DNA of 64,000 nt. Origin: Lathyrus oleraceus (Eukaryota > Streptophyta > Magnoliopsida > Fabales > Fabaceae). Shown piece after piece: positions 11,748 to 22,479 of the stretch. The notes beneath the pieces were generated by a model. That model saw nothing but the letters and a program-made list of their open reading frames with translations. It made no database searches and was not told where the DNA came from. How positions within the stretch are numbered: position 1 is the first letter of the stretch; each line of letters opens with the position of its first letter. The stretch lies in NCBI RefSeq assembly GCF_024323335.1, contig NC_066580.1, positions 257,152,977 to 257,216,976 of the forward strand, in the 5' to 3' direction. Both the position numbers and the translations under genes were made by a program.

Positions 11748-14449
11748 TGTAAGACCTCAATTTTGACCCTAAGATCCCTCATGCAATTTCATCATAAGCA
11801 CTAGCATTGGGATCATGTCTTGCCATCCTCCTTACCCCTCTTTCATTGGGTTTGTTTTGGGAGAGATCACCAAGCACTTTGTGATTATATCATACTTGTA
11901 TTTTATCATTTCACTAACCAAAAAACCAAAAAATATGTCTTTTCATTTATCTAACTCTTTTGTAGGAAGGGCATGAATGATCTCATTGATTCATCTAGGG
12001 TTTGAGACCCTCATGAACAAAGAGCACAACCAAGAATTGATTCATTAAAGGTTATGAGCATCATATATGAGTCCCAATGTTCTCTACATGTTATATTGAT
12101 CAAGTTTTCTTCAAGAGTTTGAGGGTGATTTGCCTTGGAAACCCTAGTTTGACTGGGTATCTTGAGTAACTTCTCCAACAAGCTATCTCACCAATTGATC
12201 AAATTTATCAAGGGACACTTCAAAACTCACCATATTATGCATATATGATCTACCATGAGCCAAGAAAGTCAACAGGATTGGAAGTTAGCAAGTTGGTTGA
12301 TGGTGGTTGGCCAGATGGATTCATCTGATCAAAACTGGGTCTCCCTAGACCCTATCTCCTACAATTTTCACCATATGAAAATTATTCCAAGAGCCAACTT
12401 GATTTAAATGACATTAAAAACAACTTTCATGTTGATACCTAGAGCTAGTTTTTCTTGGAAAATCATTTTCTATATGGAAACATTATAGATCATTTTGTCT
12501 AAACCCTAATTTGAAAGTCAACTTCCCAAGGCCATAACTCGCTCAATGTTTATGAGATGAAATATTTCCAAGTTGAACAATCAAATTCAATGTGTCTAAT
12601 TAAACTTTTATGTTTGGAGTTGGAGCTAATTCAACCTTTTTGAGCATGTGATATGAGGCTACATTTCAGGTCACTTTTGACCTATACCATTGATCAAGTG
12701 ATTTTTCCAAACTTCAAAAATGCATAAATCTATCATTTAAAATCCAAATGACATGAAATTGGTGACCATTTTTAAGGTCTTTGATAGAACTACAACTTTT
12801 ATGAAGACACTTTTCTCATTTAAAGCTCATAGAAAAAGTTAAGCAAGGTGGAATATTAAGACATATGGCTTGACACTTAGAAAAATTTTGATATGTCAAA
12901 AATTTCCAAACTTCCACCTCAAATTACTCCAAGTTCCAAGCTCCAAACGAAAAAGTGTTGAACATTAAAGTTGTTCCTCTTGATCTCACCTTTTTAAAGA
13001 GCTCAAATTCATTCATTTTGGACATGAAATGCATAGGCTGGGCATGGCTTAAACAGAGTGACATCACTTGTCATGGGTCAAACTTCAAACACCAATGTAC
13101 ATTTTCCTTGCTATCCAAGCTTACTTCAAGGTATCTGATCTTCAATTTTGGACCTCAAGCTATCATTTCATGGGCCTATCCGCGCCCATGCACCATTATA
13201 TCACCATTTGCCAAATTTGGAAAGTGAAAGTGAGTGTGCAATTATCAACCATTTCAGCTATAAATAGAGCTTCAATTGATCAGAAATTGACACACATTCG
13301 CGCCAACTTTAATCCTCCATTTCAAACCCTCACTTCTCAAAGGATAAGCCTGAAAAATTCTCTTGAATTTGAGCTTGAATCTCCACTGTTTTGGAATTCA
13401 ATTCTCCAGGAATCCGTTGCTTCTAAACCATTCAATCCTTCTCCTGCAAGCAAGTGGAGTGAGTTCAAGCACAAGCAAGATCAAGATCCATCGAATTCAG
13501 ACCTACATTGAAGGTATTTTCCAGAAATTTTGAACTCTTCGATTCTCTCAAATTCTTGCTCAATTCTATTGATTCTTTGGTTGTCTGAAGTCCTACCAAT
13601 GTAGGCAAGAAGATTGAGTTGCTTTGAGGTCAAATCGGAAGCAACTGAGTTCATGTAACTCAAATTTCAATTCCACATATCTCTCAATATATTTGGAATT
13701 GGAGTAAATGGAGGTCGGATTCGAGCTCAGTGCCATTTTTTCTTTAAGATCATGTCCTTGTTTTTCATTATGGTGATGGTTCATGGTGGACCAGTCCGGT
13801 GAGGTCCACCGGAAAAGATGACTGGAGCTTTGGCTCCGGCGATGAGTTGGCTATCATCTGAACCATAGGATCCATGTGTTTTATTCTAATCCTGAGCGTT
13901 GGTTTTGAATACCACATTTGCCACGCGCTGACTAAGGTCTATGGTAGATAGCGCGCTTTGGACCATCAGATTTGCCATCTCAATTAATAAGGGAGATTTG
14001 ATGGTCCACGTAATTTCATTTTCTTCAACACATCCACTTTGAAATTTTTATCATGAACTACGAGGTTTTGATCCCTCATTTTTATGTTGGTACGTAGGCA
14101 CAAGCCCGAAGGTCTTCTCAAACACAAAAAATATAATTAATGAATTCTTTTCTCATCCCCCATTCTATTTGTTTGTAAACATCACTTTGTACAAAATACA
14201 TATGCACACAAAAAGGGCTCCCTAGGAGTACCTAGGATACTTTGGGTGCTAACACCTTCCCTCTGTGTAACCAACCCCCTTACCTGTGATCTCTGACTTT
14301 TATTAGTTTTTATTTGAGAACTTCTCACTTTTTGGGTTTTGTTCGTACTTTTTCCCTTTTCCCTTGGAAATAATAAAAGCGTGGTGGCGACTTTTGTTAA
14401 TTGATCTCTAGCTTGTCAATAGCTTGATGATCATGAATTTCCCGCTACA
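11748..14449 (+). mobile_element. Solo LTR of a Tat/Ogre-type element (2702 bp) with 5-bp TSD
   Basis: It begins TGTAAGACCTCAATTTTGAC and ends ATTTCCCGCTACA, and is flanked by atatg at 11743-11747 and 14450-14454. The same termini bound the 36163-40872 LTR on the minus strand (TGTAAGACCC...CCCCGCTACA). The homologous LTR at about 33525-33545 has an undisturbed site (tgcatatggtaccaactca), so the insertion point is confirmed inside this window. No internal domain is present, as expected after LTR-LTR recombination. ORFs at 12955-13784 are not supported as genes. Confidence 0.9.
13259..13267 (+). promoter_or_regulatory. Probable LTR TATA box
   Basis: TATAAATAG preceded by tttcagc. The related LTR on the minus strand has tttcagcTATAAATAG at 39352 downward. 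Conservation of both motif and flank between two otherwise diverged LTRs supports a core promoter; transcription would start about 30 bp downstream. Confidence 0.65.
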
Positions 14450-15945
14450 ATATGGTACCAACTCAATATTTGGTTTTCTCTAGAACCGGTTTCACTCATC
14501 TAAACCCATGAGCCCCCTCTTCTAAGCTCTAAGCCCCCTCTTCTGAGCTTGGGATAAGCCATTAATCCCCTCTTTTGAATTAGCATACATGCCTCTTGAC
14601 ACAACTGTTATTAGGTATAATCATATCATCAAATCAATTAGTTAAGACCCCTCTTCTAATCCTAATGTAAATTCATTGATGACTCAAGTAATCCCCTCTC
14701 TAGATTACATCACACCAAAATCATAAAATGTATATTATCAATTAACAGTACAACATAAACATACTAATAATTCATGTCAACAAAATTATATTTCAAACAA
14801 CACATCAATTTAACTAACTCATTGTGCAAACATAATGATCATGAGAATCAATCATACAATATTCCGTAAACAATGACAAAACGTAAAGACCATATAGCAA
14901 CATAAGTCCCCCTTCGATCTACCACCACCACAACAACAATTATGCATATTCACATAAATGCATCACACAATTCAAACACTCATACACCATATACAACCAA
15001 ATTTATGCATACAAACCATCATCTTTTGTTAGTCACATAAGAAATCATGAAATCATGACATTATTAACACCCTACAACCCAATGAAATCATGAAATTAAT
15101 AAATTTAAGTCACCCAAAACATGTCCAACAAAAGTTAACATGAATCGCACAACAACACAACACATAAAACTGAACTCAACAACAAGTAACACAACCACTA
15201 AAATTACACCTTAAGTAAAATAGTATATTCACATCATTAAGTGGACATTCAGCCTTTTAAGGAACCACAAAGATATAGTACTACGCGTTAGCTTTCTAAC
15301 ACTGTGAACTGTGCCTCGTTCCAAGTTACGGAACTAGAGTTATGATATTTTTTGTTAGGCATAACATAAGTAATTATTTAACGGAATTCAGCCAGAACTA
15401 GGTTTTTTCTCGCTGCTAGTCCGTTACTAAGTCCTAGAATCCGTGGGTAAAAATCCAGAATTTACTTTTCTACGTTTTGCAGCATAGAAGCCCTTCTAGA
15501 CCTCCAATTTCGATTCCATAAAAAGCCTCGAATTCAGAATTTTACGTACTACAATTATCTAATGATTAAAACAATAACGTAATACATATGATTCTAAGTT
15601 TTCTCGAAAATATATTAATCCAAAAGCTTCAAACCTTCGAAAATGGTGGAAAATATTAAGAATTTCAAAATAGTAATCACATACCAAATTATACACGAAA
15701 ATACACATCAATTCAGCCAATCAACATCATAATATCATAAAAACTCAAAATTTCATAAACTACCCCATGGCTTATTGGAGGTTAAGAACTCCTTTATCCT
15801 ACCCCTCATATATAAGCCTTATTGAAATTTATTCCCCCCTTACCATAGAATTCCAGCAAGCAAACTCTTTTCAAATGGTTTTCCTCTCCTATTCTAGCCC
15901 TAGGGTTCTCCAATTGCCTATTTCTCAAGTTCTCTAAAAATTGGG

Positions 15946-16187
15946 AATGAGGAATTTAAGCCTAAGTCATTTTCCATGCACAAGGAAAGGTTATGTAATT
16001 AATTTTTGAATACTTGAGCATCTAACACTTTAGTGAAGGTAAATATTCTCATTATACCTTCTTGAAATGTAATAGCTAAACCTCTTGAATCAAGACGCTT
16101 TATCATTTAGTAACATATTTGCCTTCTTGTTACTTGGAGCTTTGTCTGCATCAAAATACATTCATCATAGAGAAGCTTGACTTCACA
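15946..16187 (-). repeat. Truncated 3' LTR of the copia element
   Basis: 242 bp that match 30441-30682 base for base in length and nearly in sequence (from aatgaggaatttaagcc to gcttgacttcaca). The remaining 1152 bp of the LTR are missing, and the break abuts LTR L2a, so a deletion or ectopic recombination removed both the element terminus and part of L2a. Confidence 0.85.
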
Positions 16188-16203
16188 TTCTCCCCCTTTT
16201 TGA
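16188..16203 (-). other. Polypurine tract of the copia element
   Basis: On the minus strand tcaaaaagggggagaa lies immediately before the LTR start TGTGAAGTC. This is the expected site for priming plus-strand DNA synthesis. Confidence 0.8.
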
Positions 16204-17015
16204 TGACGATAAATAATCCTCTTTGATGCGTTACAATTTCTGGAAAAGAAAATTTCTCCCCTTAAGATGTATAACTCCCCCTTAATTTGTGAAGCTCATA
16301 ATCATGTGACCTTGATCATCTTGAAAGAGTATTTGTATCATTTGTACCTTAAGAAATTCACAAGCATACAAGCATAATTCATAACACCTCTCTCCCCCTT
16401 TGACATTATCAAAAAGAAGGAAAAAATGGGTGAAAGATAATATAACGACAAGTATAAAATAGAACATGCACCATAACTTGTAAAAAAACAGCCCCAAATG
16501 CATTCCAAGATTGAAATCATAAGTAATGCAAATAAACAAGGTTATGGTACCAAGTACCTTACATCAAAAAAGTTCAAATGAGAGACATAATTAAACATAA
16601 TGAAAATAATATTCTATAAGAAACATATAACATGAACAATACATACAAAATGACACACTAAGGTTGGTCCATATCATTGTTGGTGTTGTTGTAGTTGTTG
16701 CCTTGGTATGGAAATGGTTGTTGAATGGGTGTATAAAAAGGAGTGGGAGAAGCCGGGTTATTTGGATCATATGGAGGTATATTGAGATGTGAGTAGATAT
16801 ATGAAAAGTGTTGGTTCGATCGGTTTGAAGAAGGTTGATACGGATGGTGGTCGCTTCATGATTGAGCATAATTTGATTATTTGCCGAAGTCCATTGGTCA
16901 TTGATGGAGGTATTAAGGTTGGCAAATTGGGTTGTGATAAAGTCAAAGACATCTTGGTTACTTGGACCATTTGGAGGAGGAACATCTTCACCATCATCAC
17001 ATTCTTGAGGATTCT

Positions 17016-17660
17016 CACTACGCCAAAAACTGGAATAGACAGCGCCCCTTAGAGGGCGCTTTATTACAAAAGCGCACTCTAAAGTGAAGAGAAAAAATAA
17101 GGAGCGAACAACTGGAATAGACAGCGCACTTTAGAGGGCGCTTTTGTAATAAAGCGCCCTCTAAGGTGAAGCGAAAAAATAAGGAGGAGATAGAGGGACA
17201 ACAATACAGGGCGCTTTATAGAAAGCGCCCTCTAAGGTTACCCTTAGAGGGCGCTTTTAAAAAAGCGTTCTATAAGTCCATGTGCATTTCCAGTTTATAA
17301 AGCGCTTTTGGAAAGCCTTAGAGAGCGCTTTTATAAGCGCCCTCTTAGGCCCCATTTAGAGGGCGCTTTTGTAACAAAGCGCCCTCTAAAGTGAAGCCAA
17401 AAAAAAAATGGAGGGACAACAATAGAGGGCGCTTTTGTGAAAGCGCCCTCTAAGGTTACCCTTAGAGGGCGCTTTTGTGAAAGCGCCCTCTAAGGTTACC
17501 CTTAGAGGGCGCTTTTGAAAAAGCGCTCTCTAAGTCCATGTACATTTCCAGTTTATAAAGCGCTTCTGGAAAGCCTTAGAGAGCGCTTTCATAAGCGCCC
17601 TCTTAGGCCCCATTTAGAGGGCGCTTTTTTTCCACAAGCGCCCTCTAATGTCCCCTTTAG
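17016..17660. repeat. 5' TIR and subterminal repeats of the CACTA element
   Basis: More than a dozen copies of TTAGAGGGCGCTTT or its complement AAAGCGCCCTCTAA, with one AGACAGCGC copy next to the terminus. A block of about 230 bp (around 17170-17390, from gagggacaacaata to cctcttaggccccattt) is repeated at about 17410-17625. These are the expected transposase/TNPA binding regions. Confidence 0.85.
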
Positions 17661-18079
17661 TAAACATTAAAATTATAACATACTGCGCGTTTTGTTATTT
17701 CACTATCTGTTATTAGCGTTCTTTTTCACGTTAGGGTTCTGAGGCGTTTTCCTTCCACCTCTGTTAGATCTACATGCGCGTTTCCTCCTTCTACCAATCA
17801 AAGGTACACGCTTTTCCCAATTTCTGTTTTACCTTATTACTGCGCGTTTCCTCCTTCTTTTTCATGTTATTGCTTTGTTTTAGCTTTGCCCAATTTCTGT
17901 TTTACCTTATTACTGCGCGTTTCCTCCTTCTACGTTTGTTTCGACCATGATAGCGGATGCAATAGGAAATTGACTGTTGGTTTTTAGTGACCATTATAGC
18001 GCATGCAATGGGTTATACGACCTAGGTCCGAATGTGTTTGAACTCTTCTGAAATTGTTTTTTATTTATTCTAATTAGTA
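17661..18079 (+). other. Leader upstream of the CACTA transposase
   Basis: Non-coding stretch between the subterminal repeats and the transposase ATG. It contains a direct repeat of about 40 bp (cccaatttctgttttacc ... gcgcgtttcctccttct) at about 17817-17859 and 17889-17932. Promoter and transcription start are probably here, but no clear TATA box is seen. Confidence 0.5.
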
Positions 18080-21000
18080 ATGGATAATACATGGATGTCT
18101 TCCAATCGATTGTCGAGAGAGTACGAGAATGGGGTATCAGAATTCGTTAAGTTTGCCGTTGCGCACGCCGAAGACCCCAGTAGAATGATATGTCCTTGCT
18201 TGGGTTGTTGTTATGGGAAACGGGTTGACGCAGTTCAGTTGACATCGCATCTAATGAGGCATGGAATTGATCGAAGTTATACATGTTGGAATTTGCATGG
18301 TGAGAAAAGTAACGAGAATGTTGAACCGGGGGATAGTACGACCTATGCCTCAAACTATAGTGGCGCAGATACATACGATTGTGATCGAGTTGAAGAGATT
18401 GCAGAAGCACTTGAAGGAGATCTTAAGGATTGTCCCGAAATGTTTGAGAGGTTGGTAAGTGATGCAGAGAAACCTTTGTATGATGGTTGCACTAAATTCA
18501 CAAGATTGTCTGCGGTATTAAAGTTGTACAACTTAAAGGCGGGCAATGGGTGGTCGGATAAAAGTTTCACAGAGTTATTAGCCCTTTTGAAAGATATGCT
18601 TCCTGAGGATAATGTTCTTCCCAATCGAACATATGAGACCAAAAAGATGTTGTGCTCTATTGGCATGAGCTATGATAAGATACATGCATGTCCAAACGAT
18701 TGCGTTTTGTTTCGAAATGAGTATGCATCGTTAAATGAGTGTCCTAAATGCGGTGTCTCGCGATATAAGAACAAGTTGTCTCCAGCAAAGGTCTTGTGGT
18801 ATTTTCCTGTTATTCCGAGATTTAGACGCATGTTTCGTAGTGAAACCGATTCAAGACACTTGACCTGGCATGCAGATGAAAGAATTATAGATGGAAAGTA
18901 TCGACATCCGGCAGATTCACCACAGTGGTTGAAAATTGATAATGATTATCCTGAATTTGGAGAAGAATCAAGAAACCTTCGCTTGGCATTATCTACTGAT
19001 GGAATGAACCCACACGGTATCCAGAGTATCTCACACAGTACATGGCCTGTGATTATTATGATTTATAACCTACCTCCATGGCTATGTATGAAGCGTAAGT
19101 ACATGATGTTGTCTATGTTGATTTCTGGACCTAAACAACCAGGGAATGACATAGACGTGTACTTGAAGCCCTTAATCGAAGATTTAAAGATTTTGTGGGA
19201 GACCGGTGTGGAGGTTTATGATGGATATAGGAAAGAAAGTTTCAACTTGAGGGCGATGTTGTTTGGCACAATTAATGATTTTCCAGCATACGGAAATCTA
19301 TCAGGGTATAGCATAAAAGGTCAATGTGCGTGTCCTGTTTGTGAAGATAAAACAGATTGGAAGCGCTTGGAGTTTGGTCAGAAGAATGTCTTTCTCGGTC
19401 ATCGGAGATTCTTAAATTCAAATCATCACTACCGTGGATGGAGAAAGGCGTTCAATGGAGAGACAGAACAAGGCAAAGCTCCACCTATATTGACGGGTGA
19501 TCAAATTTTTGAAAAGGTGAAAGATTTGGATACTCAGTTTGGCAAGCCTTTTGCCCACACAATGGTCAAAAGTGGGTGGAAGAAGAGGTCAGTTTTTTTT
19601 GAATTGCCGTATTGGAAGTCCTTGTATGTGAGACATTTTCTTGATGTTATGCATATTGAAAAAAATGTATTTGAAAGTGTTATTGGCACGTTACTCAATA
19701 TACAAGGAAAGTCTAAGGATGGCCTTAAGGCAAGAAAGGACTTGATAGCGATGGGAATAAGAACTGAATTAGGACCCTTGAAGAAAGGAAAACGAACATA
19801 TCTACCGCCTGCTGCTTATACTCTATCTAGAAAGGAGAAAAAAACATTGTGTAAGTTTCTAAGTGAAGTTAAAGTTCCAGAAGGGTACTCTTCAGATATT
19901 AGAAGACTTGTGTCTATGAAAGACCTCAAGTTAAAGAGTTTAAAGACCCATGATTGCCATGTTATAATGGAACATTTTCTCCCAATAGGTATACGTTCTA
20001 TTCTTCCAGAAAAAGTAAGAAGCTCTATAACTAAGTTGTGTTCTTTCTTCAAGTCAATTTGCAGTAAGGTGATCGATCCTGCGATCTTACCAATGTTGCA
20101 AAAAGAAATCGTTATTACTTTGTGTGAGCTTGAAATGTTTTTTCCTCCATCATTTTTTGACATAATGGTACATCTAGTTGTTCATCTTGTGAAAGAGACA
20201 CAATTGTGTGGACCAGCTTATATGAGATGGATGTACCCTGTTGAACGTTATATGAAAATATTAAAAGGGTACGTGAAGAACCGAAGTCGACCAGAAGGTT
20301 GTATGGTTGAAAGATACATTGTTGAAGAAGCGATTGAGTTTTGTACTGAATATTTGTCTAATGTTCAGTCAATCGGACTCCCCAAGTCTCAGCTTGTCGA
20401 AAAGAAAGAAGGAAAAAATCTAATTGGAAATAAAATCGTGGCAGTATCAAGGGTCGAACGGGATCAAGTGCATTTGTATGTTCTGCACAATGAGAATGAG
20501 GTTGAGCCGTATGTTGAAATTCACAAGGATGTTCTCCGAGGTTTAAATCCCAATAGAAATGAAAATTGGATAGTACGAGAGCACAATCGATGTTTTATAC
20601 CTTGGTTTAAGGATCATATTTATTCAAAGTATTATTCAGATCCCGCTTCAATAACAGAAAGGTTGAGATGCTTAGCATATGGTCCAAGTTTCCATGTTTT
20701 TTCTTATAGCGCATACGCGATTAATGGATACACATTTTATACCAAAGAACAAGATGATAAAAGTACTATGCAGAATAGTGGTGTCACCGTGGTAGCTGAA
20801 GCAATGCACATATCAAGTGTGAAGGACTTAAACCCCAAATTTGCAAATTTGTCGTATTTTGGTGTTATCGAGCGCATTTGGGTGTTTGATTATGAGAAGT
20901 TTCAGATTCCTATATTTGGTTGCAAGTGGGTTGAAAATAATAACGGCATTCGAATGGATAAGTCAGGATTTTTGCAAGTGGATCTTAATAGGGTGGGATA

Positions 21001-21304
21001 CAAAGATGAGTCTTTTATTCTAGCCTCTCAAGCTAGACAAGTGTTCTATGTCAATGATCCGAAAAGTACGAAATGGTCTATAGTTCTTTTTTCCAACAAA
21101 GTAATTGATGAAAACACTGGAGATCAAGGTGATATTGATGTTGAGATTGAATCGTTTACCAGAAATGATCAAGATGAGAATATTATATCAAATGATTCAT
21201 ATATTAGAAATGATCATAATGAGGGTATTTGGATCAATCCAACCGTCCGTGTTGTTAAGAGACATGTAGAACATATTCCAACCAAGAAAAGAAAGAGAAC
21301 TTAG
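18080..21304 (+). CDS. CACTA transposase, TNP2/TNPD type (1074 aa, intact)
   Basis: Single open frame from ATG 18080 to TAG. Residues about 4-75 form a Transpos_assoc region with clustered Cys/His (CPCLGCC at 38-44, H57, H61). About 205-225 is a Cys-rich knuckle (CPNDC, CPKC). About 300-530 is the Transposase_21 core with STDGMNPHG (305-313), a PGNDIDVY stretch (354-361), a CPVCE site (418-422) and LDVMHIEKNV (521-530), and acidic residues suited to a DDE-type active site. About 660-780 matches the DUF4218 region and about 925-995 the DUF4216 region. A basic tail (KKRKR, 1069-1073) could be a nuclear signal. The enzyme cuts element ends in the nucleus, usually together with a TNPA-type DNA-binding protein. 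Length and domain order fit legume CACTA transposases; no frameshift or stop is seen. Confidence 0.93.
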   Translation: MDNTWMSSNRLSREYENGVSEFVKFAVAHAEDPSRMICPCLGCCYGKRVDAVQLTSHLMRHGIDRSYTCWNLHGEKSNENVEPGDSTTYASNYSGADTYDCDRVEEIAEALEGDLKDCPEMFERLVSDAEKPLYDGCTKFTRLSAVLKLYNLKAGNGWSDKSFTELLALLKDMLPEDNVLPNRTYETKKMLCSIGMSYDKIHACPNDCVLFRNEYASLNECPKCGVSRYKNKLSPAKVLWYFPVIPRFRRMFRSETDSRHLTWHADERIIDGKYRHPADSPQWLKIDNDYPEFGEESRNLRLALSTDGMNPHGIQSISHSTWPVIIMIYNLPPWLCMKRKYMMLSMLISGPKQPGNDIDVYLKPLIEDLKILWETGVEVYDGYRKESFNLRAMLFGTINDFPAYGNLSGYSIKGQCACPVCEDKTDWKRLEFGQKNVFLGHRRFLNSNHHYRGWRKAFNGETEQGKAPPILTGDQIFEKVKDLDTQFGKPFAHTMVKSGWKKRSVFFELPYWKSLYVRHFLDVMHIEKNVFESVIGTLLNIQGKSKDGLKARKDLIAMGIRTELGPLKKGKRTYLPPAAYTLSRKEKKTLCKFLSEVKVPEGYSSDIRRLVSMKDLKLKSLKTHDCHVIMEHFLPIGIRSILPEKVRSSITKLCSFFKSICSKVIDPAILPMLQKEIVITLCELEMFFPPSFFDIMVHLVVHLVKETQLCGPAYMRWMYPVERYMKILKGYVKNRSRPEGCMVERYIVEEAIEFCTEYLSNVQSIGLPKSQLVEKKEGKNLIGNKIVAVSRVERDQVHLYVLHNENEVEPYVEIHKDVLRGLNPNRNENWIVREHNRCFIPWFKDHIYSKYYSDPASITERLRCLAYGPSFHVFSYSAYAINGYTFYTKEQDDKSTMQNSGVTVVAEAMHISSVKDLNPKFANLSYFGVIERIWVFDYEKFQIPIFGCKWVENNNGIRMDKSGFLQVDLNRVGYKDESFILASQARQVFYVNDPKSTKWSIVLFSNKVIDENTGDQGDIDVEIESFTRNDQDENIISNDSYIRNDHNEGIWINPTVRVVKRHVEHIPTKKRKRT

Positions 21305-21438
21305 TGAAAAAGGTACAGGTCAAATGATTTTAATTGTTTTCTTTATTACAGGTAAAATGACTTTTATGATTTTAATTGTTTTTACATTTGTCATCTGATT
21401 TTAATTGTTTTCTTTTTTACAGGTAAAATAAGGGTTCA

Positions 21439-22067
21439 ATGTTGGCAAGTTACATTGGTTTCCTTGTTCGACAACATATTCCGATTACATGTGATAATTG
21501 GAGAAGTCCGGACTTGAAGGTTGGCAAAGAAAAAATATGGTCGGAGATACAGGTACTTACCATATATTGTTATATGTTCATAAAATACACCACTAAATTC
21601 TCTGCGTTTAATTTTTAATTTTTTTTCATCAGGCTTGTGTCTCAATAGAGGATGGGTATCTACCTAAAGTTACTTTTGTAGTGGTCCAAAAGAGACATCA
21701 CACCCGTCTCTTTCCTGTCAACCCCAAAGAGACCGATAGAAGTGGAAATATTATGCCAGGTTTTTTCAATATATTTCTCAACGCAGCTGGTATATATTAT
21801 CATTTGAATTTATCACTTTTTGCTGATTTTGTTGTTCTAAATTGTCAAAGGAACCGTGGTAGACACCAGCATTTGTCACCCTAGGGAATTTGATTTTTAC
21901 CTTAACAGCCATGCAGGAATTCAGGTAATATTAGCTATGTCATTTAACTTTATGCCATTGTTTACTATTTGTTGCTCAATCGCCTTTTGACAGTTCTGTG
22001 TTATTTGCATTTGGACGTGTTCTTTTTGCAGGGGACTACTTATGCTGCCATCTGTTGTTTTGGTTGA
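21439..22067 (+). CDS. Spliced chimeric ORF: CACTA second-ORF exon fused to captured Argonaute PIWI exons
   Basis: Four exons can be read with GT-AG borders: 21439-21552, 21633-21759, 21851-21924, 22032-22067 (stop TGA 22065-22067), 116 residues in total. Exon 1 (38 aa, from ATG) holds [18 protein letters not shown] and ends in IWSEIQ, as in the N-terminus of the second protein of legume CACTA elements. Exons 2 and 3 encode an Argonaute PIWI segment: [25 protein letters not shown], then [16 protein letters not shown] and NSHAGIQ. Intron phases (0, 1, 0) join correctly, and exon 4 keeps only the first Gly-Thr of the next Argonaute exon before diverging. The catalytic Asp residues lie upstream of the captured part and the catalytic His just downstream, so slicer activity is impossible. 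NSHAGIQ favours an AGO5-like donor, from memory. Expression is unproven. Confidence 0.8.
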
Positions 22068-22479
22068 GCCTTATTTTGTATGGATGTGCGATAGAACTAC
22101 TAGACAGCTTTTGGATACAGAACATGTTTGCCACCATGGGTGGATGGGCGTTTTTGTTTAGTATTGGTTAGAACTACTAGACAGCTTTTGGATACAGTGG
22201 TCACTGGGTGTTGGTTGCTATGTTTTATTCTCTTAATTGTAGTACTTTGAGAATATGTTGTTGTATATTGTTGATCAAAGAATCATATATTAATGTTGTA
22301 TATATGGAGGATTAATGTTGTATATAAATGGATTCATGTTGTATATATCAATGGATTAATGGTGTATAACATTGGATTAAAGGATGAAATCAATATGAAT
22401 TTTACACTTTTGCAGCATGCGAACAGGTTACCAATTAAATATATATCCACTGTTTTTCAAACAATTTTTTTTAAAATAA
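22068..22479 (+). other. 3' non-coding part of the CACTA element with a 28-bp direct repeat
   Basis: A 28-bp block (agaactactagacagctt then ttggatacag) occurs at 22093-22120 and again at 22170-22197. AT-rich sequence with repeated tgttgtatat follows at 22295-22370. No coding sequence is supported. Confidence 0.6.

Larger units (their letters stand above)
10985..15945 (-). repeat. LTR L2a of the multi-LTR chain, split by a solo LTR and truncated
   Basis: Collinear with the complete LTR at 32779-35609: 10985-11747 plus 14450-15945 give about 2.26 kb of the expected 2.83 kb. A solo Tat LTR splits it at 11748-14449. It ends abruptly after ctctaaaaattggg at 15945, where the truncated copia LTR begins. 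No coding sequence. Confidence 0.75.

Noticed and set aside
12955..13784. Several overlapping ORFs of 60-147 codons
   Set aside because: They lie within the solo Tat LTR around its TATA box, in both strands, with no recognisable domain.
17016..17660. CRISPR-like array impression from regular GAGGGCGCTTT repeats
   Set aside because: Repeats are palindromic, variable in spacing, lack unique uniform spacers and sit at the ends of a TIR-bounded CACTA element in a plant genome.
21633..21924. Functional Argonaute gene
   Set aside because: Only two internal PIWI exons are present; PAZ, MID and all catalytic residues are absent and the flanks are transposon sequence.
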